From: Candidatus Margulisiibacteriota bacterium
GTDB taxonomy: Bacteria; Margulisbacteria; WOR-1; O2-12-FULL-45-9
Assembly (NCBI GenBank): GCA_028714935.1
Contig: JAQTLJ010000003.1
Span: forward strand, 1-18,467
Length of the DNA stretch: 18,467 nt
Reading direction: 5' to 3'
Part shown: piece by piece, positions 9,601-16,100 of the stretch
How positions within the stretch are numbered: position 1 is the first letter of the stretch
Layout of the letters: each line of letters begins with the position of its first letter
Program-made: the position numbers and the translations under genes
Notes under the pieces: model-generated
What the model was told of the DNA's origin: nothing
What the model saw: the letters and a program-made list of their open reading frames with translations, nothing else
Database searches by the model: none

Positions 9601-9865
9601 TTTGAACGGGGAAACTCCGAATGAGATCGACCGGCAGCTGGGGCTAGTCAACCAGGACGGCACGATCAATGAAAACAACGAATATTACATAATGATGGTC
9701 CAGGGGGCGATCGGGACCTTGCTCGGCACCGACTTTACGACGACGACCGAAGAGGAAATGGAGGCGCATGAACCGAGGGTCGAAGGTTGTGATCCGGACG
9801 AAGATGAGGCCGACGCCGATGCCGATTATGCCGATGCTGACGCCGACGCGGACTACGACGCTTAA
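605..9865 (+). CDS. Giant protein 1 of unknown function (about 3,086 aa)
   Basis: I recognise no enzyme family. The start is ATG 605, because MVETD matches the MGETE start of the paralogue at 10155; the upstream in-frame GTG (590) lies inside the leader hairpin. Layout: residues 1-50 are acidic and low-complexity. Residues 175-270 are very strongly shared with protein 2 and include a degenerate peptidoglycan-binding-like stretch (AYLQRLL ... EGVFDRQTLEAM, about 230-267). Residues 270-1800 are mostly charged helices with coiled-coil character (for example 1303-1345). A conserved THGAFSLVRDVPA motif lies at 1494 and RQIEMGF at 1815. Hydrophobic segments lie near 1856-1876, 1885-1910, 1960-1989, 2513-2540, 2597-2620 and 2633-2665. 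An Arg-rich helical block spans 2260-2510. The end is an Asp/Ala tail. There is no signal peptide. It is preceded by the leader and has no clear Shine-Dalgarno. A giant membrane-interacting or toxin-like protein is possible but speculative. Confidence 0.93.
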   Translation: MVETDNRINPAANPGSVELPSCDVVFDFENMTIEEIPEDSATPVLAPTEASDAERIMTRDEALAVLQGLLGEETVIPDDKIDRLILAINRMINHQDSETLSCATVAAILEENNEALRDFIRFYSLGLISETEGVGSTPVAGALTESDASLEDFANLTGTVLSDNILPPAVLQAIHGGTLRIKIRFTQNRQGEFDNFAVIIQSRNHEEIVAEYRDGAIVSGNPPTSPLARGIIAYLQRLLRGTTGNQYSFGEEGVFDRQTLEAMYSYMSRENLLSTSFDSASLQQVLDQRLIEADEAAAAYSTAPTADIAALNNVLTVHQDYLTLKGDLEIQYGFTIDTDNSDNMSHDLGQLRREDRERFLAARQAYLDAMEQFGGREAFNQALTDANLRYRMAQDTLNDLLAVTELAASYQDIDLNSANLSDQDRTFIQACRDAADACRPQIESLLAEILNEENGLMLLDIRSYRNGLVEYQHALQRNNERKQSEALDRFSNQAYRILSQLRRWENAAQRDPDLFQTLTGYRTNLNNRMRTEITDRLPSAENQRLQEQLTYIDQVVMTQIEGDRSVESLSLEQIRARFSRAAQLSDTLGSGQQRDMIISFLQDSLRERAFDDIQQLFDFFSSVSDQASLETDCQTSVHNNILESFGLSGTGSGNATARRYLADHMAGRSMDQTLNRMMRLAANLYFLMEQYNQYANSAEGQAHGAQPLTFSDIITTAKLAVEAMKNPDGSYIDDREANAILRVLSRTSDNADIARIEIAKQKDEALKNFYLRDHSRLRGANELTFSPRAIHELEADYAESSAVYGLVSYADLQRWSPELIPPGAGINDYFYVSINGVQRVDPSQLPETDLIPRILPNNLGGEVFTRDPMKFLENEILATLKLAIIRYVPVSDEQVTMLDGAITARLTALDLRGIIRVYGEGSIWTFRPNSLTLGALEKGALRTVADIAESADPESNIPALLRRLAGDSADIRFSADERTALINWFDANFPPGTDLAQLIEEKYPSLDSIQKQHLRSAVNQLRTAFPQMQHKEGLSQNTQVHFLNELAGFLAWADELPEGDPLRQRIALYDARLTDTTPPSELVAALREAAQRLGHDFNEGYFRTVYGEAVATLRYLHRTILVQASKFPAEDPGWDGDIISFVQNHFEQMWESGREASAPPNQSSTLTAGLPSEIVFMINMLIYSQDGPNNDIIDELGRLNSEIETLRHDLGVQVEGATAPGQENPLIDAVGACRIILQSPDITALRTRIGALLQNEDGDLRFGPDDRDRAYLNEFIRQLDLLGQYSERPSDFIVQAEGLMESTLLQIEQLSQAIEAETNEEKRAVLISMKNALESVYNQLSGLVEYRNEQLPGFLTLNDKLLRSQEIMDTLYSDRFDAAKFRLLTERLTFFHGGDDWQTRLLDWFGGILNGDQGELAIPDLTNGPESILDILNRFFSGGGEASVSSLIPSGGESRETLLAKLALSKVLEMLPREQLLNLYKVLPTTILGPLKMTHGAFSLVRDVPAIYAGLTGEGNVTIGPTNLQELLDTVNDPANRFIYNLESFCALSSDQNPQVNNSSQLYALLRNSRRETIRSFLSEAILPPEGATSWLDAGMFPLDRVDRRAVEMFLEYFREELMPQLNNPAIRQFIEEQHRLNKIPLSLDELLAYASQETGTALVDSLPSDAPFQITDSFHSEGGKRDLAQLLETVLAVAGELNQSRAVEDLDLYSPSYFAPLQTVEDNCLKYQDTDHPVAPLRELRVIRYSSAPQPGKLDELSFLEMKERDIEDWIDKYGEDALPELLLSFDDDPAKFMEEALSGAGEFGVHLVAVLGRQIEMGFADSWGGLAELARAIRSGNKQQMIDALRQWARGLAATTGSFMVFDMAPFLFFSEVIDEIENKNYGSALGKALAITMMTWRSLGIYWNTIETLARAGHAKITEHGIFIRDPQEAARLYEERMGRARQAFERSLFRSTGMRLLFYQLNPFALVFRAGVAGVHGLGAVAASGRYLYRGLDVQVRSSSVQLRMVREVSADPSTWHQVASFTDRYRIMSNFFDQPIFSQMSTFPRRAVDFFGRAKGTFSSESFMLYDAFFDPAKSFEFTLGKGGRARGTIYLDGATYQELVKARAAGTSEAFSQFCQIMQQHNRRAGEGSRYNTGSLRQLWNALKAPAEMYSQMREYYDGIEPQSRPFDPVSYLQDLTVGDGLGSRFQLTLPEIDPATGQPRVVELNGQQVAEILANDGSRPSVSRAVDAAVKRYFRQHVPARHLRGMVAQIRRYIIRGSFGRARFANVPYLQNLMARNWLNRALRRLLHLPGITGTPAIPNMDALKRSLANNPLVDRYARELGISKRAARERLARDLYEDYMRERADIVAEELNNHAADPDGPLTPEERARVDREGAVRRSVRPSSPFRRLLARARAAITSRLASHDTDFRAGVDDRIRARTEADIVANPHAPVTEYLPETGRQIFRQLGVPEADLAGVTTREAFLEKFGQQVGERMPEFLQRLKQTDIRRFNEFMRFVTRPTAGQRVALTAAGLVSAFLSFFPAEELFNYFGLENEKARFLLGQVQGIGIDAAVRHFGEPLIRGRLVVEIERGLANTSWVKKIGGSAVNLLKGMGYSMLVASLYTGLLDTFGVGQDSWMRSETAQMAVGFGGSTLLIEFGGTAVIPLAVAKLISELPNVFYYSKYQRSLNTAMHTEARQFLASRGAFGKTLLAIDCFFEPILGGLQETFNRWINPEMYEEAAKNDSVRLRVGEMMTRASLREMYLHHLMKYNGEANDNIFYFNRPSIRDTYLTGLLRGEITFRNGERPFGMIEPGETYCRDEETGSVCRVATMPEQRIVYEREADAYNFVEAYNYYWQSMSDATISGETITSTLRSRYHITDLPAFYRGATGIKNGDRDLMQYLRDEFDLTMPEWFMEKVAAKDLQEYIKSIISLNPEDELGSAELGNNLPQIQTFRYLFDDNGYLRDDREEAFYAWMLTDLGDEVVLNGSATGQFQQTLRVFRMITRIQALLNGETPNEIDRQLGLVNQDGTINENNEYYIMMVQGAIGTLLGTDFTTTTEEEMEAHEPRVEGCDPDEDEADADADYADADADADYDA
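9796..9862 (+). repeat. Low-complexity Asp/Ala tail-coding repeat at the 3' end of giant gene 1
   Basis: The last 22 codons encode DEDEADADADYADADADADY and then DA before TAA, built from imperfect GCCGAT/GCCGAC-type triplet-pair repeats. The result is a strongly acidic, probably disordered tail that could bind cations or serve as a recognition tag. Such repeats are prone to length change by slippage. Whether protein 2 has the same tail cannot be seen, because its end is outside the window. Confidence 0.7.
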
Positions 9866-9891
9866 TATTTAGCGTAAATATATAAAATATT

Positions 9892-10031
9892 GGGGCAGCA
9901 GTTAATCCCTCGATAAACTCGGGACTAATCAATGATATGAACGGGCCGGCGTTTAACAGGCACGTCGGCCCCTTGATATCAAACTTGGGACATCGAGCAA
10001 CGTCGAGATGCAGGCCTGTTGCCCCTTTTTT
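9892..10031 (+). terminator. Branched terminator-closed RNA structure after giant gene 1
   Basis: GGGGCAGCAG (9892-9901) pairs with CTGTTGCCCC (10016-10025), ten pairs with one G-U wobble, and is followed by six Ts (10026-10031). The enclosed 114 nt fold further. GGGCCGGCGT (9943-9952) pairs with ACGTCGGCCC (9962-9971) around a loop carrying AACAGGC. TGATAT (9933-9938) with ATATCA (9976-9981) extends that arm. A small CATCGA/TCGAGATG hairpin lies at about 9990-10010. It is far larger than a simple terminator. It may be the gene 1 terminator with extra arms, a small RNA, or a regulatory switch. The loop AACAGGC (9955-9961) is exactly complementary to GCCTGTT (10014-10020), which overlaps the closing stem, so an alternative pairing would open the terminator. 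Confidence 0.65.
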
Positions 10032-10079
10032 ATGCAAGTTTTTGGCTTCCCAACTCGATAATACTAGTGGAACGCGAGA

Positions 10080-10112
10080 GTAACCTTCGGATTGCCTGTT
10101 GCCGGAAGTTGC
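10080..10112 (+). promoter_or_regulatory. Conserved leader hairpin with GCCTGTT loop (gene 2 copy)
   Basis: GTAACCTTCGG (10080-10090) pairs with CCGGAAGTTGC (10102-10112). The loop (10091-10101) exposes GCCTGTT (10094-10100), complementary to AACAGGC at 10130-10136. The only stem difference from the gene 1 copy is A to G in the 3' arm, which keeps pairing as a wobble. The 10-mer GCCTGTTGCC here also occurs at 10014-10023 in the upstream structure. Confidence 0.65.
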
Positions 10113-10118
10113 TGAATC

Positions 10119-10147
10119 AAACCAAGTTCAACAGGCTTGGTTTTTTT
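10119..10147 (+). terminator. Terminator-like hairpin abutting the start codon of giant gene 2
   Basis: AAACCAAG (10119-10126) pairs perfectly with CTTGGTTT (10136-10143) over a 9-nt loop TTCAACAGG, running into seven Ts (10141-10147). ATG follows seven bases later. The A-T pair at 10125/10137 replaces the C-G pair at 579/590 of the gene 1 copy, a compensatory change that supports a selected stem. Confidence 0.7.
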
Positions 10148-10154
10148 ATTTATT

Positions 10155-13100
10155 ATGGGAGAAACTGAAAGATTATCCGGAACGCCTCAATGCCACTGGA
10201 CACCCGATGCCCAGACGGGGGAAGATGTCCTGGTCTGCGACTATGAAACCGCCCCGGCCGAAGAGCTGCCCCAAGTCGACACCGCGCCGGTCATCTCCCC
10301 GGCTGAACCAACAGCAACCGAACAGGTCCTGACCCGCGACCAAGCTCTCGCTTTCCTGCACAGTATCCTTGGCGCAGAGGTCACGATCTCCGAAGATAAG
10401 ATCGACTGCCTCATCCTCTTTATTAACCGGACGCTCTATCATCAGGACTCCACCACCCTCACCCAGGCAACTATCGACAAAATCAACAGCGAAGATAACG
10501 AAGCGCTCAGGGATTTCATCCGCTTCTATTCACTTGGCCGCCTCTCCGAGATCGAAGGTGTTGAGGCCACTCCGACAGCCGGCGCTTTAACCGACCAGAG
10601 CGCCTCGCTTGAAGACCTCACCACCCTGACCAGTGAAGTTCTTTCCGGCGGGATTCTCCCGCCGGCCGTCCTCCAAGCTATCCACGACGGCACGCTGCAG
10701 ATCAAGGTCCGTTTCACCCAGAACAGGCAGGGTCAATTCGATAACTTTGCCGTTATCCTCCAGTCCCGGAACCACGAAGAGATCATCGCTGATTACCGCA
10801 ACGGCGAATTTGTCAGCGGCAACCCGCCGGCAACGGCGCTGGCCCGGGGCGTCATTGCCTACCTCCAGCGGCTCCTGCGCGGCAACACCGCCAACCAGTA
10901 CACGTTCGCCGAAGAAGGGGTGTTTGACAGGCAAACCCTGGAAGCGATGTACACTTATCTTTCCAGAGAAAATCTTCTGACAACTTCCTTCGATTCAGCT
11001 TCGCTCCAGCAGGTACTCGACCAGCGGATCCAGGAAGCGGATGAAGCGGCCGCCAGTTTCCAGACCGCCCCAACCGCTGATATGGCCGCCCTCAACCATG
11101 TCCTGACCCTCCATCAGGATTACCTGACGCTCAAAGGCGACCTGGAAATTCAATACCATACGACTATCATTGTTGCTGATGGGAGCAGTTTGGAAAATAA
11201 CTCAGACAATGAAGCGACCAGTCTTAGCCCGCTCTCCGCGGAAGACCGGCAGAGATTCCACGCCGCCCGCCAGGCATATCTTGACGCCATGGAGCAGTTC
11301 GGCGGCCGCCAGGCGTTCAACCGGGCGCTCTCCGACGCCAATTTAAGATACCGGATGGCCCAGGATTCGCTCAACGATATGCTCGCCACCATCGAGTTTG
11401 CCAGCCGTTACCGGGACATCGACCTCAACTCTGATAACCTGTCAGAACAGGACCGCGCTTTTATCCAGGCCTGCCGCGACGCCGCCGACCGGTACCAGCC
11501 GATCGTCGAGCAGATCCTCGGAGAGATCCTTGATGAACAGAACGGCCTGATGCTGCTTGACATCCGCGCTTACCGCCACAGCCTCGTGGAATACCAGCAC
11601 GCTTTGCAAAGGAACAACGAACGGAAACAGTCCGAAGCGCTCGACCGTTTCTCCAGCCAGGCTTACCGGATACTGTCCCTCCTGCGCCGGTGGGAAAATT
11701 CCGCCCAGCGGGACCCGGAGCTCAACCAGACCCTCAGCCAGTACACTACCAACCTCGGCAGCCGCCTGCGGAGCGAGATCAGCAACCGCCTGCCGCCGAC
11801 CGAGAATCAGCACCTTCAAGATCAACTCTCCATGATCGACCAGGTCGTCCTGACCCAGATCGAAGGCGACCGGTCAGTTGACTCCCTCTCCCTGGAACAG
11901 ATCCGCGCCCGCTATGCCCGCGCCGCCAGCCTCTCCGACACGCTCGGCAGCGGCCCGGCCAGGGACATGATCATCGCCTTCCTCCAGGATTCTTTGCGGG
12001 AAAGGGATTTCGCCGATATCCAGCAGCTGTTTAACTTCTTTGGCGGCGTTGCCGATGCCGCTTCGCTGGAAACCGATTGCCGCAACATCCTGCAAAACAA
12101 TGTTATGGATTCGTTCGGCCTCTCCGGCGGGCCGAGCGGCAATACCACTGCCAGGGCTTACCTCGCCAATAACATGGTGGGCCGTTCAATGGACAGCTCC
12201 CTCAACCGGATGATGCAGCTCGCCTCTAACCTCTATTATTTGATGAGCCAATATAACCAGTATGCTGATTCGGCTGAAGGGCGGGAGCGCGGCGCCCAGC
12301 CGCTCACTTTCTCCGATATCATCGGCACCGCCCGGGAATTCCTCGGCGGCCTAAGAGGTGAAGACGGCAACTTCCTGCCGGTCGGCGAAGCTAATGCTAT
12401 TTTAAGGATCCTCTCCCGGACGACCGATAACGCGGATATCGCCCGGATCGAAATCGCCCAACAGCGGGACGAAGCGCTTAATAATTTCTATCTCAGGGAC
12501 CACCGGCAGCTGCGGGGCGGCAACGAGATCACCTTCACGCCGCGGGCGATCCGGGAGCTGGAAGGCGATTTCACCCAGAATGCAACCCCCAACGGACTGA
12601 TCTCATATGAGGATATCCAAAGATGGGCTTCGCCGGAACTCCTGGCAACCCTGCCGCCCGATGCCCAGACAGGCGACTGGTTCTACATATCCACCGAGGG
12701 CATCCAGCGTGTTACTCCCACCCAGCTTGCAGAGCTGGAATCACTTCCCAGGATCCCGGTCAACAACCTCGAAGGGACCCGGTATGAGCGGCGACCGATG
12801 GAATTCCTGCACAACGAAGTCCTGGCCGTCCTTAAACTGGCGATCTCAAGCTCAAGGTATGGGCCGATCTCAGATAGACAGGTCCTGATGCTGGACGGCG
12901 CCGTCACTGCCAGAATGATCGATGTCGATCTGCTGAGCACTAACACCGTTTTTGGCGAGGCGGCCCGCTGGACGTTACACACGCAGGCCCAGACCTTGAG
13001 CCTGCAGGAGATCGGCGCGTTCAATGCTTTGGCTAATGCCATCGCCGGGAACGATTCTTCCAGCCGCATTCCCGAATTACTAAGGAGATTGACCAGCGGC

Positions 13101-16100
13101 AGTTCCGACGTCACTTTTTCCGATTTTACCAACGAAGAAAAACATTTGTTGGAAGACTGGCTGGACACTGCCTTTCCCGAAAATGTTGGGGATCTGGACC
13201 GGTCGCTGGCCGAAAGGTACCCCACCCTTGACCAGGATCAGAGAGCCACCCTCAGGACCGCTGTCAGCTGGGCCTTCGGCGAAGTGGCCCGCTGGATCTT
13301 CCGGCCGGGCTCGCTCACCCTCAACGGACTGGAATCCAATTCTCTGCTGGCCATCGCCGGCACGATGCAAAACAGCGACCCCCACAGCCTCCTGCCGGCG
13401 GTCTTAAGGAGGATCGCGACCGGCGGCGGCGCTGAGATCCGCCTGACCGACACCGAAAAACAACTGCTGGAAGAGTGGCTGAATGATACTTTCCCGGCCG
13501 GCGCAACTAACCTCGGCCAGCTGATCGCCCAGAGATTCCCGACCCTTGACCAGACCCAGAGGGAAGCGTTAAGGACGGCTGTCGGCCGGCTCCATTACGG
13601 AGTGAACAACTTGCAGCGCAAGCACGGCCTGAACCATGACCAGCAGGCCACACTCTCCTCCCTGGCCGGCTATCTCGCCTGGGCAAATGAACTGCCTGAG
13701 GATGATCCCCTGCGGCGCGCCATCGCCATCTATGACGCCCGGCTGGTTGACGAAGATCCGCCGGAAGAGCTCGTTAACGCCCTCAGGGAAGCGGCAGGCA
13801 GGCTGGGCCACACTTTCGATGAGCAGGCGTTCAGGGATACCTACGGAGAATCGATCAGGATCTTAAGATATCTGCACCGCACTCTGGAAATATTGGCCAG
13901 TAAATACGAACCGGAAGAGCCCGGCTGGGAAGGCCCGCTTGACCTGCTCGGGCGCCAGCGGATCCGCCAGATCGTGGATGCCGGAGCGGAGGCGCTCCAC
14001 TCAGCTAACCCGATATCGTATCTCGCCAGCGGCGTCCCCGACGAGATGACCTTCATAACCAACCTCCTGATCTACTCCCGGCCCGGCGAAAACAACGACA
14101 TTGTCGACGAACTGGCCAGACTTAATCCCGAGATCGAATCGCTCAGGGACCAGCTCAATATTGAATTGGAAGAGTTCGGCCGCCATCTCACAGATCAGAA
14201 CCATGAAGATAACCCCCTGGTCGGGGCCGTCAGGGAATGCCAGGGGCTGGTCGGGCAGAACGCCGCCCTGCGGGCTTCCCTGACCCGCATCCTGCGGAAC
14301 CAGGGCCGCCAGGCCGGGGAGCCGCTCCTGGGCGAGGACGACCGAAACCGCCAGTATCTTACTTCGTTCTTAGGCCTGCTGGATGATATCGAAACCGATT
14401 ACGACCGGACGCCCAGCAATTACATCGCCGGCGCTGACTCGCTCATGGAAAGGGCCCTGCTCCAGCTGGAGGAGGTGGAGGCGGCGATCGAAGCGGAAAG
14501 CAACGATCAGGAAAAGCAGGTGCTGATCAGGATCAGGGACTCACTGCGGCAGATCATCGGCCCTGATGATTCCAGCTATGGCCTGCGCGGTTTGATCCGA
14601 ACAAGAAGCGAACAATTGCCGCGCTTCGCCGCGCTCACGGAAGCGCTGACCCGCCGCCAGGAGATCATGGATATCCTGGGCAGCGACCATTTTGACCGGG
14701 AAAAATTTGAACTGATGAGGAGCAGCGGGAATTTTGACCAGCTTTTAAGCCAGCAGGGTCTCGGGGCCAGGGCACTTGACTGGGCCGGCAACACCTTTAG
14801 CGGCCAGACCAGTGAAGTTAACGGTCCCGAGGGGAATACCGAACAGACCATCTTCGAGATCTTAAGTGAATTCTTCGTCAACAATCCGAACGGCTCGATC
14901 GACCTGTCCAATCTCCTCCCCGAGCCCGGGGAAGACGCCGGCATCTTGACCGCCAAGATCGCCATCTCACAGCTGATCTCCAGCATCCCGCCCGAGCAGT
15001 ACCTGAACCTTCCCTCGGTCCTGCCGGTCATGACCGCCGGCTGGTTCCATGCGACCCACGGGATTTTCAGCCCGGTCCGCGACATCCCGGCATTCCTGGG
15101 CGGCGTTACTGGTTTCGGCGACATCCAGATCGGGCCCGACAACTTCCGTGAAATGCTGGAAGACGCCAACAGCCCGATCCGGAGGAACTTTGACCGGTTC
15201 CTCTCCTTCATGGCCCTGGCCTCCAATTCCCATCCCCGGATGAACATGTCTTCGCAGGTTTACATGCTCATGGCGCGAAGCCAGCGCGAAGGTGTGCGCC
15301 AGCATCTCTATCAGCATCTGGGCAGCGCCGACTGGCGGACCGCGGAGACCCTGCCGATGAACCGGCTCGACCGCGCTACGATGGAGGCTTTTCTTGAATA
15401 TGTCTCCCAGGAGCTGCTGCCCCAGCTTGACAACCCGGCGATCCAGCAATGGATCGAAGAACAGTATAGCCAGAACAAAATCCCCTTTACCCTGGAACAG
15501 CTGCGGGCATTAAGCAACGAGCAGACGAGAAGGGAATTTTTGGACGCGCTGCCTGATGACGGCAACTTTGCGGTCTTTGACTCTGACCATGCTGACGATG
15601 AGACAAGACCAGCGGCCCAATTGGTCGAAACTGTGCTCAGGGTCGTCGGCAAGATCAGCATGATGCGCGCCGTGGAAAATGTCAGCTTGTACTCCATGAC
15701 CTCTTTTGACCCGATCCAGGAGCGCGAGAGCAACTGGTTGAGCTACCTGACCGGCAATCACAGCGAGCCGACCAGGACCGTCCCGGTGATCAGATATTCC
15801 GATAACCCGGATGTCGGCGAAGTCAGGAATGCAGGCTACGGCCTTCCCATTCTAAGTAATTTAGAAACGCTGGGCACCGACGCCTGCGACTTTGCTCAGC
15901 TTCACGATCCCGCCGCGGTCGCAGAAGGGATGTGGGATGAATTTTGGGGTGACGGCCCGCGCTCCTGGTCCTGGAATGAAGGGCCCCTTGATTTCACAAC
16001 TGATACTGCCATCGGCTTCGGATCTTCTTATGTTAGCCTTAACCTGACCATGGCCAGGCAGATCGAAATGGGTTTCACCGGCACCGCCAGGGGGCTGGGC

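Larger units (their letters stand above)
10032..10154 (+). promoter_or_regulatory. Leader RNA of giant gene 2: second copy of the candidate attenuator
   Basis: It matches 482-604 from ATGCAAGTTTTT onward with small compensating indels. It keeps the conserved CCCAACTCGATA, the GTAACCTTCGG hairpin, the GCCTGTT/AACAGGC complementarity and a T-tract hairpin directly before the ATG. A CTCG/CGAG pairing (10054-10057 with 10075-10078) may add a further stem, but it is less clear in the gene 1 copy. Similarity starts abruptly at its 5' end, directly after the T-tract of the preceding structure. That marks either the boundary of the ancestral duplication or the edge of the functional RNA. Confidence 0.65.

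Noticed and set aside
9735..10037. 100-codon minus-strand open frame over the gap between the giant genes
   Set aside because: It covers the antisense of the Asp/Ala repeat and the terminator structure. Its Arg/His-rich translation is the reverse of the repeat, not a protein.
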